Under the pieces are notes generated by a model that was not told the DNA's origin, made no database searches, and saw only the letters and a list, made by a program, of their open reading frames with translations. From NCBI GenBank assembly GCA_958009055.1, contig OY253655.1, forward strand, positions 682,001 through 746,000: a stretch of 64,000 nucleotides of DNA, given 5' to 3'. The translations under genes and the position numbers were made by a program. The DNA comes from Choricystis sp. odSpoLacu1 (taxonomy: Eukaryota > Chlorophyta > Trebouxiophyceae). Positions 32,481-43,630 of the stretch are shown piece after piece (positions within the stretch are counted from its first letter, which is position 1; each line of letters begins with the position of its first letter).

Positions 32481-35400
32481 ATGGCGCCCGCCGAACAGGT
32501 GAGAGGGACAATCGAAAACACCACCCCATCGATTGCAGCCGTCGCTGCTTTTGACGCGTCCCCCGCCCCGCGTCCCCCGAGCCCGCTAAAACACACCCCA
32601 ACCGAGAGAGAGACAAGCACGCCGTGCCCTGTGTTTCCACGCACCAACCCGTTTTCCCCCACCCCACACACACAGCCCGCTGCTGGCGCTGGGTCGACCG
32701 CGCGCCGCGACCTGCTGCTGCGCCTGCAGACGGAGGCCCAGGCGCGGTGGGAGGCGGACAAAGTGTTTGAGTCGGACGCGCCGGAGGCTGGTGAGTGGGG
32801 AGGAGGGGAGGGAGGGGAGAGCACAAGGGAGACCAATCGCGCCGGCCGACGCTTCAACACTCTTCCACCCTCAGGCCAACCCCGCCCCCCCAAATTCTTC
32901 GGCACCTTCCCCTACCCCTACATGAACGGCCTGCTCCACCTGGGCCACGCCTTCTCCCTGTCCAAGCTGGAGTTTGCGGCGGCCTGGCACCGGCTCAAGG
33001 GGGACCGCGTCTTGTTTGCGCAAGCGTTCCACTGCACCGGCATGCCGATCAAAGCGTGCGCTGACAAGCTGGCCGCAGAGATTGAGACCTATGGCTGCCC
33101 CCCCGTGTTCCCCGTGGAGGAGGATGATGGCGGGGCGGCGGCTGCCGCGGAGGCGGAGGCGGCTGCCGCTGCCGCGTCCGACCGCGACCCCTCCAAGTTT
33201 GCCTCCAAAAAGTCCAAGGCCGTCGCCAAAAAGGGGGCGGGCGCGTCCCAGTGGGAGATCATGCAGTTGAATGGCATTGATGAAGCCTCCATTCCTGCGT
33301 TTCGTGATGCCGCCCACTGGCTCGCGTTCTTCCCCCCCCTCGCGCGCCGCGACATCGCCGCCCTCGGCTGCGGCGTCGACTGGCGCCGCTCCTTCATCAC
33401 CACGGACGCCAACCCGTTCTATGACGCGTTTGTGAGGTGGCAGATGAATGTGCTGAAACGGGCGGGCAAGATCGTCAAGGACAAGCGCCTCGCCATCTTC
33501 TCCCCCAAAGACGGCCAACCCTGCGCCGACCACGACCGCGCCACGGGGGAGGGGGTGGGGCCCCAGTACTACACCCTCATCAAGATGAAGGCGCTGGAGT
33601 TGAGGGGGGGGCTGGCAGCGTTGGCGTCGCGTGGGGGTGACGTCTTCCTGCTCGCTGCCACCCTCCGCCCAGAGACCATGTACGGCCAGACCAACGCGTG
33701 GGCCCTGCCGACTGGCGAGTATGGCGCGTACGAGGGGGCGAGTGGGGAGGTGTACGTGATGTGCCACCGCGCGGCGCGCAACCTCGCGTACCAACACCGC
33801 CTCCCCTGCGGCCCCCGCGACCCCACGCCCCTCGCCACCGTGTCCGGCGCCGACCTGATCGGCACCCCTCTGGCGTCTCCCTCCGCGGCTCGCACGATCC
33901 ACGTGCTGCCCCTGCTGACCATTCTGATGGGCAAGGGCACGGGCATCGTCACGAGCGTCCCCTCCGACGCGCCCGACGACTGGGCCGCCCTGCGCGACCT
34001 GAAAACCAAGCCCGCCCTGCGCGCCAAGTATCGGGTGGAGGACGACTGGGTGCTGCCGTACGAGGTGGTCCCCATCATCGATGTGCCGGGCTACGGCGAC
34101 CGCGCGGCGGAGACCGCGTGCATGGCCCTCGGCGTCGCCTCCCAAAACGACGCCAAAAAGCTGGCCGAAGCCAAGGCCGCCGTCTACCTGAAGGGATTCA
34201 CGGATGGCGTCATGCTGGTGGGGCCGCACGCGGGCGACAAAGTGAGCGACGCCAAGCCGAGGATTCGGGCGGCCATGGTGGAGGCGGGCGACGCGGTGCC
34301 CTACTCGGAACCCGAGCGCGCCGTCGTGTCGCGGTCGGGGGATGAGTGCGTCGTCGCGTTGACGGACCAGTGGTACGTCGTGTACGGGGAGGACGAGTGG
34401 GCGGAGGCGACACGGTGAGTTGTTTTTGTTGTGGGGTGTGTGGGGGGGGGGGGTCGGTGGGACGCGGAGCCATCAACCCTCACACACACGCGCCTTTCCC
34501 CACCTCCACACCCCACCACCCCACTCCACACAGCCGCTGCCTCGCCTCCATGGACACCTACACCGATGAAGCCCGCCACGCCTTTGCCCACACCCTCTCC
34601 TGGCTGCGCCAGTGGGCGTGCTCCCGCTCGTTCGGCCTCGGCACGCGCCTCCCCTGGGACCCCGACTTTTTGGTGGAGTCTCTCTCCGACTCCACCATCT
34701 ACATGGCGTACTACGCGGTCGCCCACATTCTGCAGGGGGGGGACATGTACGGTCGCTCGAGTGACGTGCCGATCAAGCCGGCCGATTTGACTGATGCCGT
34801 TTTTGACGCCATCTTCCTCGACACCCCCCTCCCTCCCTCCACGCCCCCCGCCCTCGCGTCCGTCGTCGCCCGCTGCACCTCTGAATTCGACTACTGGTAC
34901 CCCATGGACCTGCGCGTGTCCGGCAAAGACTTGATCAACAATCACTTGACATTCTGTCTCTACACCCACACCGCTGTGTGGGCGTCCCGCCCCGACCGCT
35001 GGCCACGCTCCATGCGGTGCAACGGGCACCTCCTGCTCAACGCGGAGAAGATGTCCAAGTCGACCGGCAACTTCAAGACGCTGGCCCAGGCGGTGGAGGA
35101 GTATGGCGCCGACGCGACACGCATTGCGCTGGCCGACGCGGGGGACGCCCTAGACGACGCCAACTTTGAGCATGCCGTCGCCAACGGCGCCATTCTGCGC
35201 CTCACCCGCGAGCTGGAGTGGGTGACGGCGGTGTTGCCGGGGGGGGGTGCTGCCGCGACGCGGTCCGGTGGGTTGACGTTTTTCGACCGCGTGTTTTCAA
35301 ACTCTCTCGACGCCTCCACCGCGGCCGCCACCAAAGCCTACGACCGGCTCAAGTTCAGGGACGCCGTCAAGGCGGCTCTCTACGACCTGCATGCTGCGAG

Positions 35401-36202
35401 GGACGCGTACCGGGTGGCGTGCGGCGACGCGCCAGGGGTGACGGGGGGGGATGGCCTGCACGCCGACCTTGTCGCCCGCTACGTCGACGTCTCCACCCGC
35501 CTTCTCGCCCCCATCGCCCCCCACTACGCCGACCACGTGTGGAGGAGTGTGCTGGGGCAGGCTGGGACCGTGCTGACGGCGGGCGTGCCGGTGGGGGCGG
35601 CGCCGGACACGGTGCTCGCGGCCGCGGCCGCCGCGCTGGAGAAACGGATCGACGCGCTGCGCAAGTCGATCGCCAAAGTGGAGGCCCCCCCCAAGAAGAA
35701 GAAGGGGGCGGTGGGGGGGCCTGCTGCCCCGTTGCCGCGTGTCACCGGCGTCGACCTGTACGTCGCCCCTCAGTTTGGAGGGTGGAGGGCGGCCGCGCTG
35801 GCGGCCCTTGATGCCGCCTTCACAGACACCGACGCCGGCGGCGCCTTTGCCGACGGCGCCATGGCGGCCGCCACGGCCGCCGCCGCCGCCCCCTTTGTGG
35901 CTGACGGCGGCCCCCCGGGCGACAAAGCGCTAAAACAAGCGGTCGCGCCGTTTGCGCGCAAGCGGATGGACGACGCTTTGGCAGCCCGCGACTCCACCGC
36001 CGGCCGCGCCCTGCTCCAGCCCCGCCTCCCCTACGATGAAGCCGCCCTGCTGACCGACAACGCGGCCTACGTGGCGCGGTGCTTGGGGGTGGGCGCGGTG
36101 AGGGTGCACACCTGCGCGCCGCCCGTCGGCGACGGGGGCGACTCCGCGCCCCCGCTTCCCGGGGAGCCGGCCGCCCGGTTTGAGACGGCGGCCAAGGAAT
36201 GA
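32481..36202 (+). CDS. LARS1: Cytosolic leucyl-tRNA synthetase
   Basis: Four exons: 32481-32498 (only MAPAEQ), 32676-32790, 32875-34414 and 34534-36202, 1113 aa. This is a class I synthetase of the archaeal/eukaryotic cytosolic type. Motifs: FFGTFPYPYMNGLLHLGHAF (HIGH region), FHCTGMPIKACADKL, the CP1 editing domain (LAATLRPETMYGQTNAWALP, MGKGTGIVTSVPSDAPDDW), TDQWYVVYGEDEW, YMAYYAVAHILQG, FDYWYPMDLRVSGKDLINNHL and LNAEKMSKSTGNF (KMSKS). The first exon is a microexon-like 18 nt. Introns 1 and 2 (177 and 84 nt) are multiples of three and open, so reading through would also be possible; family alignment favours removing them. There is no transit peptide. Confidence 0.95.
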
Positions 36203-36310
36203 AGCGGGGATGGATCAAGAGAGAGAGAGGTGTGTGTGCTTGTGTGCGTGTGTGAAAACAAAAGCGGTGTGTCTGGGTGTTTCAGTTCTCCAAGACTCTC
36301 TCTCTCTCAC

Positions 36311-36771
36311 TCACTCCCCACCCGTCTCCATCTCCGCCGCCGGCCACGCCTCCACCGCCCTCGCCGCCACGCCCGCCACGTCGCACAGCGTACACGCGGA
36401 CGCGCGCAGCGTGCGCGCGTCTGCGGCCGCGACCCTCAGCACCAGCGCGTCCCCTTCAGCCGTCACCGACCGCGTCACCAGGGCGGGGCGCAGCTCGGGG
36501 TCGACCGCCAGGGCGGCGGCCGCGGTGGCGGCGTCGGCGGGGGAGGCGAGGGTGATGCGGGCGGAACTGTGTGTGTGTGGGGGGGGGGGGAGGGGAGGTG
36601 GGTTGATGAGTTTTGCTTCTTCAATGCTAAAACCCACACACACAAGAGGCACACGACAACACCATCAACTCACAACGTGTACGGGTGCTCTGGTGGTGTG
36701 GGAGGGTCGGTGGACGGCCCGGCCGGCGCGGTCGGCGCTGCGGACGCAGCGGCCGGCGGCGCGGTCGCCAT
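36311..36771 (-). CDS. PCC1: KEOPS complex subunit Pcc1
   Basis: Two exons, 36771-36674 and 36566-36311, 117 aa. Pcc1 dimerises the KEOPS complex that makes N6-threonylcarbamoyladenosine in ANN-decoding tRNAs. After an Ala/Pro-rich N-terminal tail (MATAPPAAASAAP) the compact fold follows: YTFSARITLASPADAATAAAALAVDPELRP, VTRSVTAEGDALVLRVAAADARTLRASACTL, matching the family LAVDxEL...R.....LxVxFxAxDxRxLRxSxN pattern. The phase-2 splice rebuilds the codon for Phe at YTF. Small size and the lone domain are normal for Pcc1. It diverges from RPT3, 210 bp between starts. Confidence 0.85.
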
Positions 36772-36791
36772 GGAGCGAGGGGTGTGTAGTG

Positions 36792-36813
36792 GTGCGTGTG
36801 TGTACACACGCAC
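36792..36813. promoter_or_regulatory. 10-bp inverted repeat in Pcc1/RPT3 promoter
   Basis: GTGCGTGTGT, 2-nt spacer, then the exact reverse complement ACACACGCAC, near the Pcc1 end of the shared promoter. The symmetrical TG/CA composition also permits Z-DNA or cruciform structure. Function is inferred only. Confidence 0.4.
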
Positions 36814-36981
36814 TAGCGGCGCACGCGTGTGTGGCGCGGTCCTCTCGCACCGCAGCACGCAAATGCGGGTGGGGAGTGTTTTTCGACAGTCACTCCTCGA
36901 AAGAAAAAACGCATCGCGCCCCTCTCTCAGCAGCGCGACACCCGTTTCCTTTTCCCTCTCCCCCCCACTCTCTCCACCTCC

Positions 36982-38803
36982 ATGGAGGTCGAACGCCCCA
37001 CCGGCCTCAAGGCGGACGCGATGGAGCTGGACGCCGCGGGCCCGCGCGGCGGCGCGCCCCCGCCCCCGACCGACGACGCGCCCGCCGACGACGGCGACCT
37101 GTACACCCGCCTGAAAGCACTGCAGCGCCAGCTTGAGTTTTACGAGATTCAGGTGAGAGAGTGGAGTGGGGGTGTGGAGGGAGGGAGAGGGGGCGGGAGG
37201 AAGCAACAACACGCGCCGCGCGATGCGCGCACCGCTGTCGTGTGTTTCGCGCCCCCGCTCACGCCCACACCCGTCCCCCACACCCACATACACACAGGAG
37301 GAGTACATTCGCGAGGAGCAGCGCTCCCTCAAGCGCGAGCTGCTGCGCGCGCGGGAGGAGGTGAAGCGGATTCAGTCAGGTGCGTTGATTGGGGATGGTG
37401 AGGGGCGCGGGGTGTGTTCTGCGTGCCGGTGCGCGGTCGATGCTACGCGTGCCCACACACTGGGGACTGTGGACACGGCTGCCGAGGGTGGCAGAGAGAG
37501 CGGGCGGGCGAGGGCAGGGAGGAGAGGAGAGCGCCCCACGCTCCACACGCCCTGACCCCCACCCCCCCACAAACACACCATCAGTCCCCCTCGTCATCGG
37601 CCAGTTCCTGGAGATGATCGACTCCAACTCGGGCATCGTGGGGTCGACGACCGGGTCCAACTACTATGTGAGTGGGTGTGGTTTGGTGGGGAGGGAGGGA
37701 AGGTGAATGGTGGAAAGAAAAACAAAAAAACGACACCCCCTGCTCACCACACACACCCCACAACCCCACATATCAGGTGCGCGTCCTGTCCACCATCAAC
37801 CGCGAGCTGCTGCGCCCCTCCGCCTCCGTCGCCCTGCACCGCCACTCGAACGCGCTGGTCGACGTTCTGCCCCCGGAAGCCGACTCCTCGATTTCACTGA
37901 TGGCCGCCCACGAACGCCCCGACGTCACGTACGCCGACATCGGGGGGAATGATGTTCAAAAACAGGAGATGCGGGAAGCGGTGGAGCTGCCGCTGACGAG
38001 TGGCGACTTGTACACGCAGCTGGGCATCGATCCCCCCCGCGGTGTTTTACTCTACGGCCCCCCGGGCACGGGCAAGACCATGCTGGCCAAGGCGGTGGCC
38101 CACCACACGACGGCGAGCTTCATCCGGGTGGTGGGGTCTGAGTTTGTGCAAAAGTATTTGGGCGAGGTGAGTGGAAGAGAGGGAGGGAAGGAGAGAGAGC
38201 AACAAAATGAATCACTTTTTTTGTTCTTGTTCTTCACTCCCACACCCCACCACTACCCCACCCACACCCCAGGGCCCGCGCATGGTGCGCGACGTCTTCC
38301 GCCTGGCCCGCGAGAACGCGCCGTCCATTGTTTTCATCGACGAGGTCGATGCAATTGCGACCGCCCGCTTTGACGCCCAAACCGGGGCCGACCGCGAAGT
38401 TCAGCGCATCCTGATGGAGCTGCTGGCCCAGATGGACGGCTTCGACCAGTCCGTCAACGTCAAAGTCATCATGGCGACCAACCGGGCCGACACACTGGAC
38501 CCGGCTCTCCTACGCCCGGGCCGCCTCGACCGCAAGATCGAGTTCCCGCTGCCCGACCGCCGCCAGAAGCGGCTGGTCTTCGCCGCCTGCACCTCCAAGA
38601 TGAACCTGGCGGATGAGGTGGACCTGGAGGACTATGTGGCGCGGCCGGACAAGGTGTCGAATGCTGACATCGCGGCGATCTGTCAGGAGGCGGGGATGCA
38701 GGCCGTGCGGCGCAACAGGTACATTGTGCTGGCCAAAGACTTCGAAACCGCCTATGGGAAGACGTGCCGCAAGCCGACGAACGAATTTGACTTTTACCAG
38801 TAA
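36982..38803 (+). CDS. RPT3: 26S proteasome regulatory ATPase RPT3 (subunit 6B)
   Basis: Five exons, 36982-37152, 37298-37379, 37585-37667, 37777-38166 and 38273-38803, 418 aa, exactly the usual length. RPT3 is one of six AAA+ ATPases of the 19S base. N-terminal coiled coil ([27 protein letters not shown]), then [15 protein letters not shown], the OB domain with [19 protein letters not shown], Walker A GPPGTGKT, pore loop [11 protein letters not shown], Walker [15 protein letters not shown] region [39 protein letters not shown] and the C-terminal FDFYQ (HbYX-like terminus altered). It is very close to animal and plant RPT3. Confidence 0.97.
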
Positions 38804-39515
38804 TTTTGGAGTTTCATTCTGCAGAGAGGGAGGGGTGAGGGAGGGGTGGAAAGGGGGAGCTTTTTTTCTGTCAAAACGCTTTGCTCACACGCTTTTCCTC
38901 TGCCTCTCTCTCTCCCTCCATCGATGCACTTTCGACCAAGCGCCGGTCTCTTGTTGTTAATACACACACAAAGAAGAAGAAGAGTGGTTCGCGAAAAAAG
39001 AGGGTGGGTTTTGGCCCTTCTCGCGGGTGGAGGCGCGGAAAAGGGCGCGGCCGCGACGTGGGACGCGTCGCGGTGTGCGGTGGGGACGCCCGCGATGGAA
39101 AAAATTGAGGGATAGGGGGTGTCAGGGACGGGTGTCCCACAACCCAACATGAAGAAGAGGATGTAGAAATTTGGGGGGGGAAGGGCAAAAAAACACGCGA
39201 TTTTTGAATACTTCTTGCGGGCGCCCCTGTTAGTTGTGCCGTGGCCAAATCAAAAAAAGGAGGCAACCAACGAGGGGCGTGTTGCGCAGAGGGCTATGGC
39301 GCGCGCGCGCCCGGGGGTGGCAAAGCAAACACAATATAAAAAAAAGTCGGGGGGGGGGGGGGGGGGGGGGTATAGATAGGTCTCTCTTTCTCTCTCTCCC
39401 CGAAACACGCACAGCACCACTATTTCCCCGCTCCCACACGGGGCTTGCGTTGGCGTGTGTGTGCCTCGCACAGTGTAGTTTTTGGGGTGTTGAAACCACC
39501 ACCACACACCAACCA
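38804..39515. other. 712-bp convergent interval with a G22 run
   Basis: Between the 3' ends of RPT3 and the hemoglobin gene. No coding region stands out. It contains ATATAAAAAAAAG at about 39334 followed by 22 consecutive G at 39349-39370. Confidence 0.6.
39349..39370. repeat. Poly-G tract (22 G)
   Basis: Uninterrupted run of G in intergenic DNA. Its exact length is unreliable by any sequencing method. Confidence 0.9.
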
Positions 39516-40038
39516 TCACTCGCGCGCGGCCGCCGCGGGCGTGCCCGCCGCCGGCTGCGGGTCCGGCCCCACCACGGCCGGCGCCCCGGGCTCGGGGAAC
39601 ACGGACGCCGCGGGCGCGATGTTGGCCAAGCACTCCTCGATCAGGGGCTCGGGGACGGACAGTTGTTCCAGGGCGGCGCGCAGGTGCCCCGCCACGATCC
39701 AAAAATGGTCCCGGTTGGCGCCCGCCTCGGTGATGATGCGGGCGTGGGCTTCGGCCACGGAGCGGCCCAGGTACTGGTCGGCGCAGCCAAACGCGTAGCA
39801 CAGGAACTGGACCTGTTTTGAGGCGTTGGCGCTGCAGGTCGACGCCCTCGAAAAAGGGGGCCAGCGCGGGGTCGGTCGCCACACGCGCGTAGAAGACGTC
39901 GACCGCGTTCACCAGGGCCGCCATGCCGCCGATGCGGTCGAAGAGGGGGGTGGAGGCGGGGGGAGGGGGGGCCGCGTCCGCGTCCGACTTGGGGCACGCG
40001 GACGGCGGGGCCGCGTCGGGGAGGGGGGGTGGGCCCAT
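39516..40038 (-). CDS. Truncated (2/2) hemoglobin, one frame break
   Basis: Single exon of 173 codons once one base is removed. Group I truncated hemoglobins bind O2/NO and are common in green algae. After a Pro/Ala-rich leader: LFDRIGGMAALVNAVDVFYARVATDPALAPFFEGVDLQRQR, then in the shifted frame KQVQFLCYAFGCADQYLGRSVAEAHARI and HFWIVAGHLRAALEQL. The histidine in EAHARI corresponds to the proximal heme ligand (F8), and FY near residue 50 is the B9-B10 pair with the distal tyrosine. The frame changes at four T (39816-39819 on the plus strand); three would give QRLKQVQF without a break. The tail beyond NIAPAASVF is Pro/Ala-rich. It diverges from VPS11. Confidence 0.85.
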
Positions 40039-40507
40039 CGTGGGTGGATTGGCCGGCGCTTTGGTGATTTCAGTCACGCCCGTGAACACACGAGGGAGGA
40101 GGGGAGGAGGAAGAGGCAAACGCGGAGGAAGAGGCACACGCAGGCAGGGTTTTTTTTTTTCACGAGAGATGGCGACGCGCCCCCTAGTCGGTCGCACGCG
40201 GTCCACGGCTTCGGAGGCGCACAAATTTGTGTGCAAAGCCCGAGCGACGAAGGTCGCTGGTGCGGCACAGGCAGCTGTGCGCACGTTGGGCAGCTAGTTG
40301 CGGGGTGGGAGAGAGCGGGCCGTGGGACGGGCAGTCGCGGCGAGCGGCGGGAAGAGAGGAGGAAAAACGCGAACACACGCCGAGCGAGAGTGCGAGCGCA
40401 GGCACTCCACTTCTTTCGACCTGCATCGCGCGGCGTGTTTTTTTTTTTTGGAGGGGCGCGCGCAGGGGCAACACAGCCCCCGACAAACACACGCACATCC
40501 CCCACAA
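40039..40507. other. Hemoglobin/VPS11 divergent promoter region
   Basis: A 469-bp region between the two start codons. It includes T9 and T11 runs and a CTACGCGTAG-like stretch lies just inside the hemoglobin side. No gene is seen. Confidence 0.5.
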
Positions 40508-43500
40508 ATGACCGCCCCCCCTGCCGCCGGCGCCGCCGGCTGGCGCCGGTTCACCCTGTTTGACGCGGCCCCTGCGCGCCCATCGCCGTCGTCGCCGCCC
40601 CTCCCCACCACTCCCGTTGCCTCGTCCGGCGGCGCCGGTGGCGTGGCCCTGGCTGATGCCGACGGATGCATCACCGTTGTCGTGCCGGGTGGCGACGGCG
40701 CTTGGCGCGGCGCCGCCGCGCGCGGCGCGCACGCGGGCGGCGTCGCAGCATTAACATGGGTCGACACGCCAGCCGGCGCCTCAGCCGTTGTCTCGGTGGG
40801 CCTGGGCGACGGCGCAGTGCCCGAGCTGCGTGTGTGGGCGGTGCCCGAGGCGTGGGACGAGGTGCCTGCGTCCTCATCATCCGCGGGCGCGACCGCCGCT
40901 GCCGCCGCGGCCCCGCTCGGCCTGACCCCGCTCGGCCCCCGCGTGCGCGTGCACGCCTCCTCCCGGGTGGCATCTGCCGGTGGCACCAGCGCAGCCTCCT
41001 CCACCCCCACCTGCCTGGCCGTGGACGGCACGGCCTGGCCCAAGGTGACGGCGGCAGTCGGCGGCCAGGACGGGCGCGTGACACTGATCACCTGGACCGC
41101 GGGCGGCGCGTCGTCCTCCGCGACCCGGGTCGTGGCGGCGCCGGCGCCGGGTGGGGGTCCGGTCACTGGGCTGTCTTTTTGTGGAGGCGGCGGTGGGGCA
41201 GGGCACAATCCCACCCTGCTGGCGGCGACGCCGGCGTGCGTTGCGGCCGTCAACGCCCGCTCTGGCGGGCGCACCCCCGTCGACGGTGCAGGCGCCCCCC
41301 CACACTGCGCCCCCGCCGCCCCGGCCGGCGCCGGCCTCGCTGTCGCCCGCTCTGAAGCCGTCTACCTGTACGATGGCGACGGGCGGGGGCCCTGCTTCGC
41401 GCTGGGAGGCAGGAAAGTCGCGGCCGAGTGGGTCGGCGGCTGCGTGGCGGTGGTTGTCGCAAACGACGCCTCCGCCTCCGCCTCCACCACCCACCCTGTC
41501 GAGCTCATCCTGTTTGACCCGCGCCGCCGCGTGATCGCAGGGTCGTTGACCCTGGGGGCGCCTCCCGCAGCGCTGGCGCGGTGCGGAGACGGCGCATTTG
41601 TTCTCGGTGCCGACGCCACCACCACCCTCCTCACCCGCCGCCCCCTGGCCGCCCGCACCGCCACCCTGGCGGCTCGGGGCGACCATGCTGCCGCCCTGGC
41701 GCTGGCGGAGGATGAAGGGGCGCCAGCGTCCGCGCTGGCGTCGCTGCGCCGCGCCGCGGGCGACGCGGCACTCGCGCGCCGCGACGCGGACGCGGCGGCT
41801 GCTCACTACGCGGCTGCTGTCGCAGCAGGCGGGGATGCTGCGTACGCAGTGCGCAGGCTGCTGGACGGCGACCGCGTCGCCGCGCTGGCCTCTTTTTTGG
41901 AAACGGTCGTGTCTTCCGCCCCCCCGGGAGCAGGCGCCCCAGCCGACCATACCACCCTGCTCGTCGCCGCCTACTGCGCCCTGCGGGATGGCGCCAAGCT
42001 GGACGCCTTCCTGGATGGCGCGCTGAAGAAGGCAGAAGATGGCGAAAGCATTTCTCTCGCCCTTGACGCTCGCTCTGCGTTCGACGTATGCCGCGCGGCC
42101 GGCTTCACCGCCGCCGCCCGCCGCATCGCTGAAGCCGCTCACGAACCCGAGTGGGTGGCGGACTGCATCATGGATGGAGCGGCGCCGGTGGGGGAGAGCG
42201 GCGACGGCGAGAGTGGGGGTGGCGGAGAGGAGAGCGCGACCGCTGCCGCCGCGGCACGCGCCGACTCCCTCCTTGCCTACGCGGCCCCCCTGCCCCGCGC
42301 CGCCGCCGCCGCCCTGGCCCGGCGCCACGGGCGCGCCCTGCTGGCGTCCCGCCCCGAGGGCGCGACCGCCCTGTTCATGCGGCTGGCGGTGGCGGAGGGA
42401 GGGGATCCGCCCACGCTGCGGGTGCGGGACGTCGCGCCAGCGCTCGCACGCGCACCGCGCGCGCTCACGCTGCTGGCTGAGTACGCGTTGCTGCACAGTG
42501 GGGGTGGGGATAGCAACAGCGAGGCCCCCGACCCTGACCTGTACCACACGCTGCTGCGGCTGTACCTGGACCCACCGCCCCCCACAGTCGGCAGCGCCGA
42601 CGACGGCCCGCCGCTCGCGCCGCGCCCTGACGACGCGCTGTCCCTCCTCGCCCGCGGCTGGCCCCCGGGTCGCCCCCCCGCCTACGACCCAGACGTTGCT
42701 CTTGTGCTGACTCGGGCGTCGGCGGCAGTCGATGCCCGCCCTTTACTCTTCCTGATGGAGAGGAAGCGCCTGTTTCGCGAGGTGGTGGCTGTGCACGCCG
42801 CCTCCCGCGATGCCACCTCCCTGGTCGCCACCGCCGTCGCCCACGGCGACCCCACCACAGGCGGCGACGCTGGTTTACTGTCGACAGCCCTGGATGCGTT
42901 GGCCGGCATGGACGCCGCCGCCGTGAGGCCCGCGCTGCCGCCGCTGCTCAGCGCTTTAACCACCACGCGCGCGCTGCCCCCCCTCGTCGTCATCGACGCC
43001 CTCTCCCGCGTCCCCGGCCTCACCCTGGGAGACGTGCGTCCCTTTGTTGCGGCTGCGTTGGCGGATGATGGTGGCCGCGCTGCAGCGGATGGCGCGGACG
43101 CGGCCCGCTTGCGCAGCGAGGCGGCGCGACTGCGGGCTGACGCGGCCACCGCGCGCTCCCGGCCGCGCGTGTTTCAAGCGTCGCGCTGCGCGGCCACGGG
43201 GGCGCCCCTGGACTTGCCAACCGTCCACTTCTTTTGCGGGCACTCGTTCAATGCGGCTGCCTTGGCGGCGGCGGCGGCGACGGGGGGGGGGGGGGGGGGG
43301 GGGGGGTGACGGCACCGCCACCCCCACGCCGACCACCCGCGCCGAGTGCCCGCTGTGCGCGCCCGCCCACCGCACCGTGGCCGCCGCCCGGGCGGCGGCC
43401 ACCGCGCGGGCGGGGGAGCAGGACGCCTTCTTTTCCTCGCTGAAAGGGGCGGCTGACGGGTTTGATGTTGTCGCGGACTGGGTGGGGCGCGGCCTGTTGA

Positions 43501-43520
43501 GCGTGCGGGGAGGCGGGTGA
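40508..43520 (+). CDS. VPS11: VPS11, HOPS/CORVET core subunit (frame broken by G25)
   Basis: Intronless, about 1003 aa if repaired. VPS11 is a class C Vps core protein of the HOPS and CORVET tethers at endosomes and vacuoles. The N terminus WRRFTLFDAA starts a beta-propeller, and an alpha-solenoid follows (LVAAYCALRDGAKLDAFL, VCRAAGFTAAARRIAEAA, PLLFLMERKRLFREVVAVHA). The C-terminal RING-H2-like domain is FQASRCAATGAPLDLPTVHFFCGHSF ... RAECPLCAP and the terminal FFSSLKGAADGFDVVADWVGRGLL is typical of VPS11. The frame stops at 43309 directly after 25 G (43282-43306). One fewer G lets it continue to 43520 through the RING and tail, so the run length is probably wrong. Some RING cysteines are replaced (CAATGAP). 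Confidence 0.9.
43282..43306. repeat. Poly-G tract (25 G) within VPS11
   Basis: Encodes poly-Gly inside the RING domain. The assembled length gives an early stop; 24 or 27 G would not. Confidence 0.9.
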
Positions 43521-43630
43521 GGAAAAAGAGAAAGCGTTGCAACCACACAGTCACAAAGCAAAGAACCAAGTGTCTCCGCGGAGCGGGGTGATGGAGGGAA
43601 AGAAAGGTTTCAACGCACAACCTTGATCAA

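Noticed and set aside
40877..42547. 556-codon minus-strand frame inside VPS11
   Set aside because: VPS11 identity on the plus strand is clear from WRRFTLFD and the RING/tail; the minus frame has no family features.
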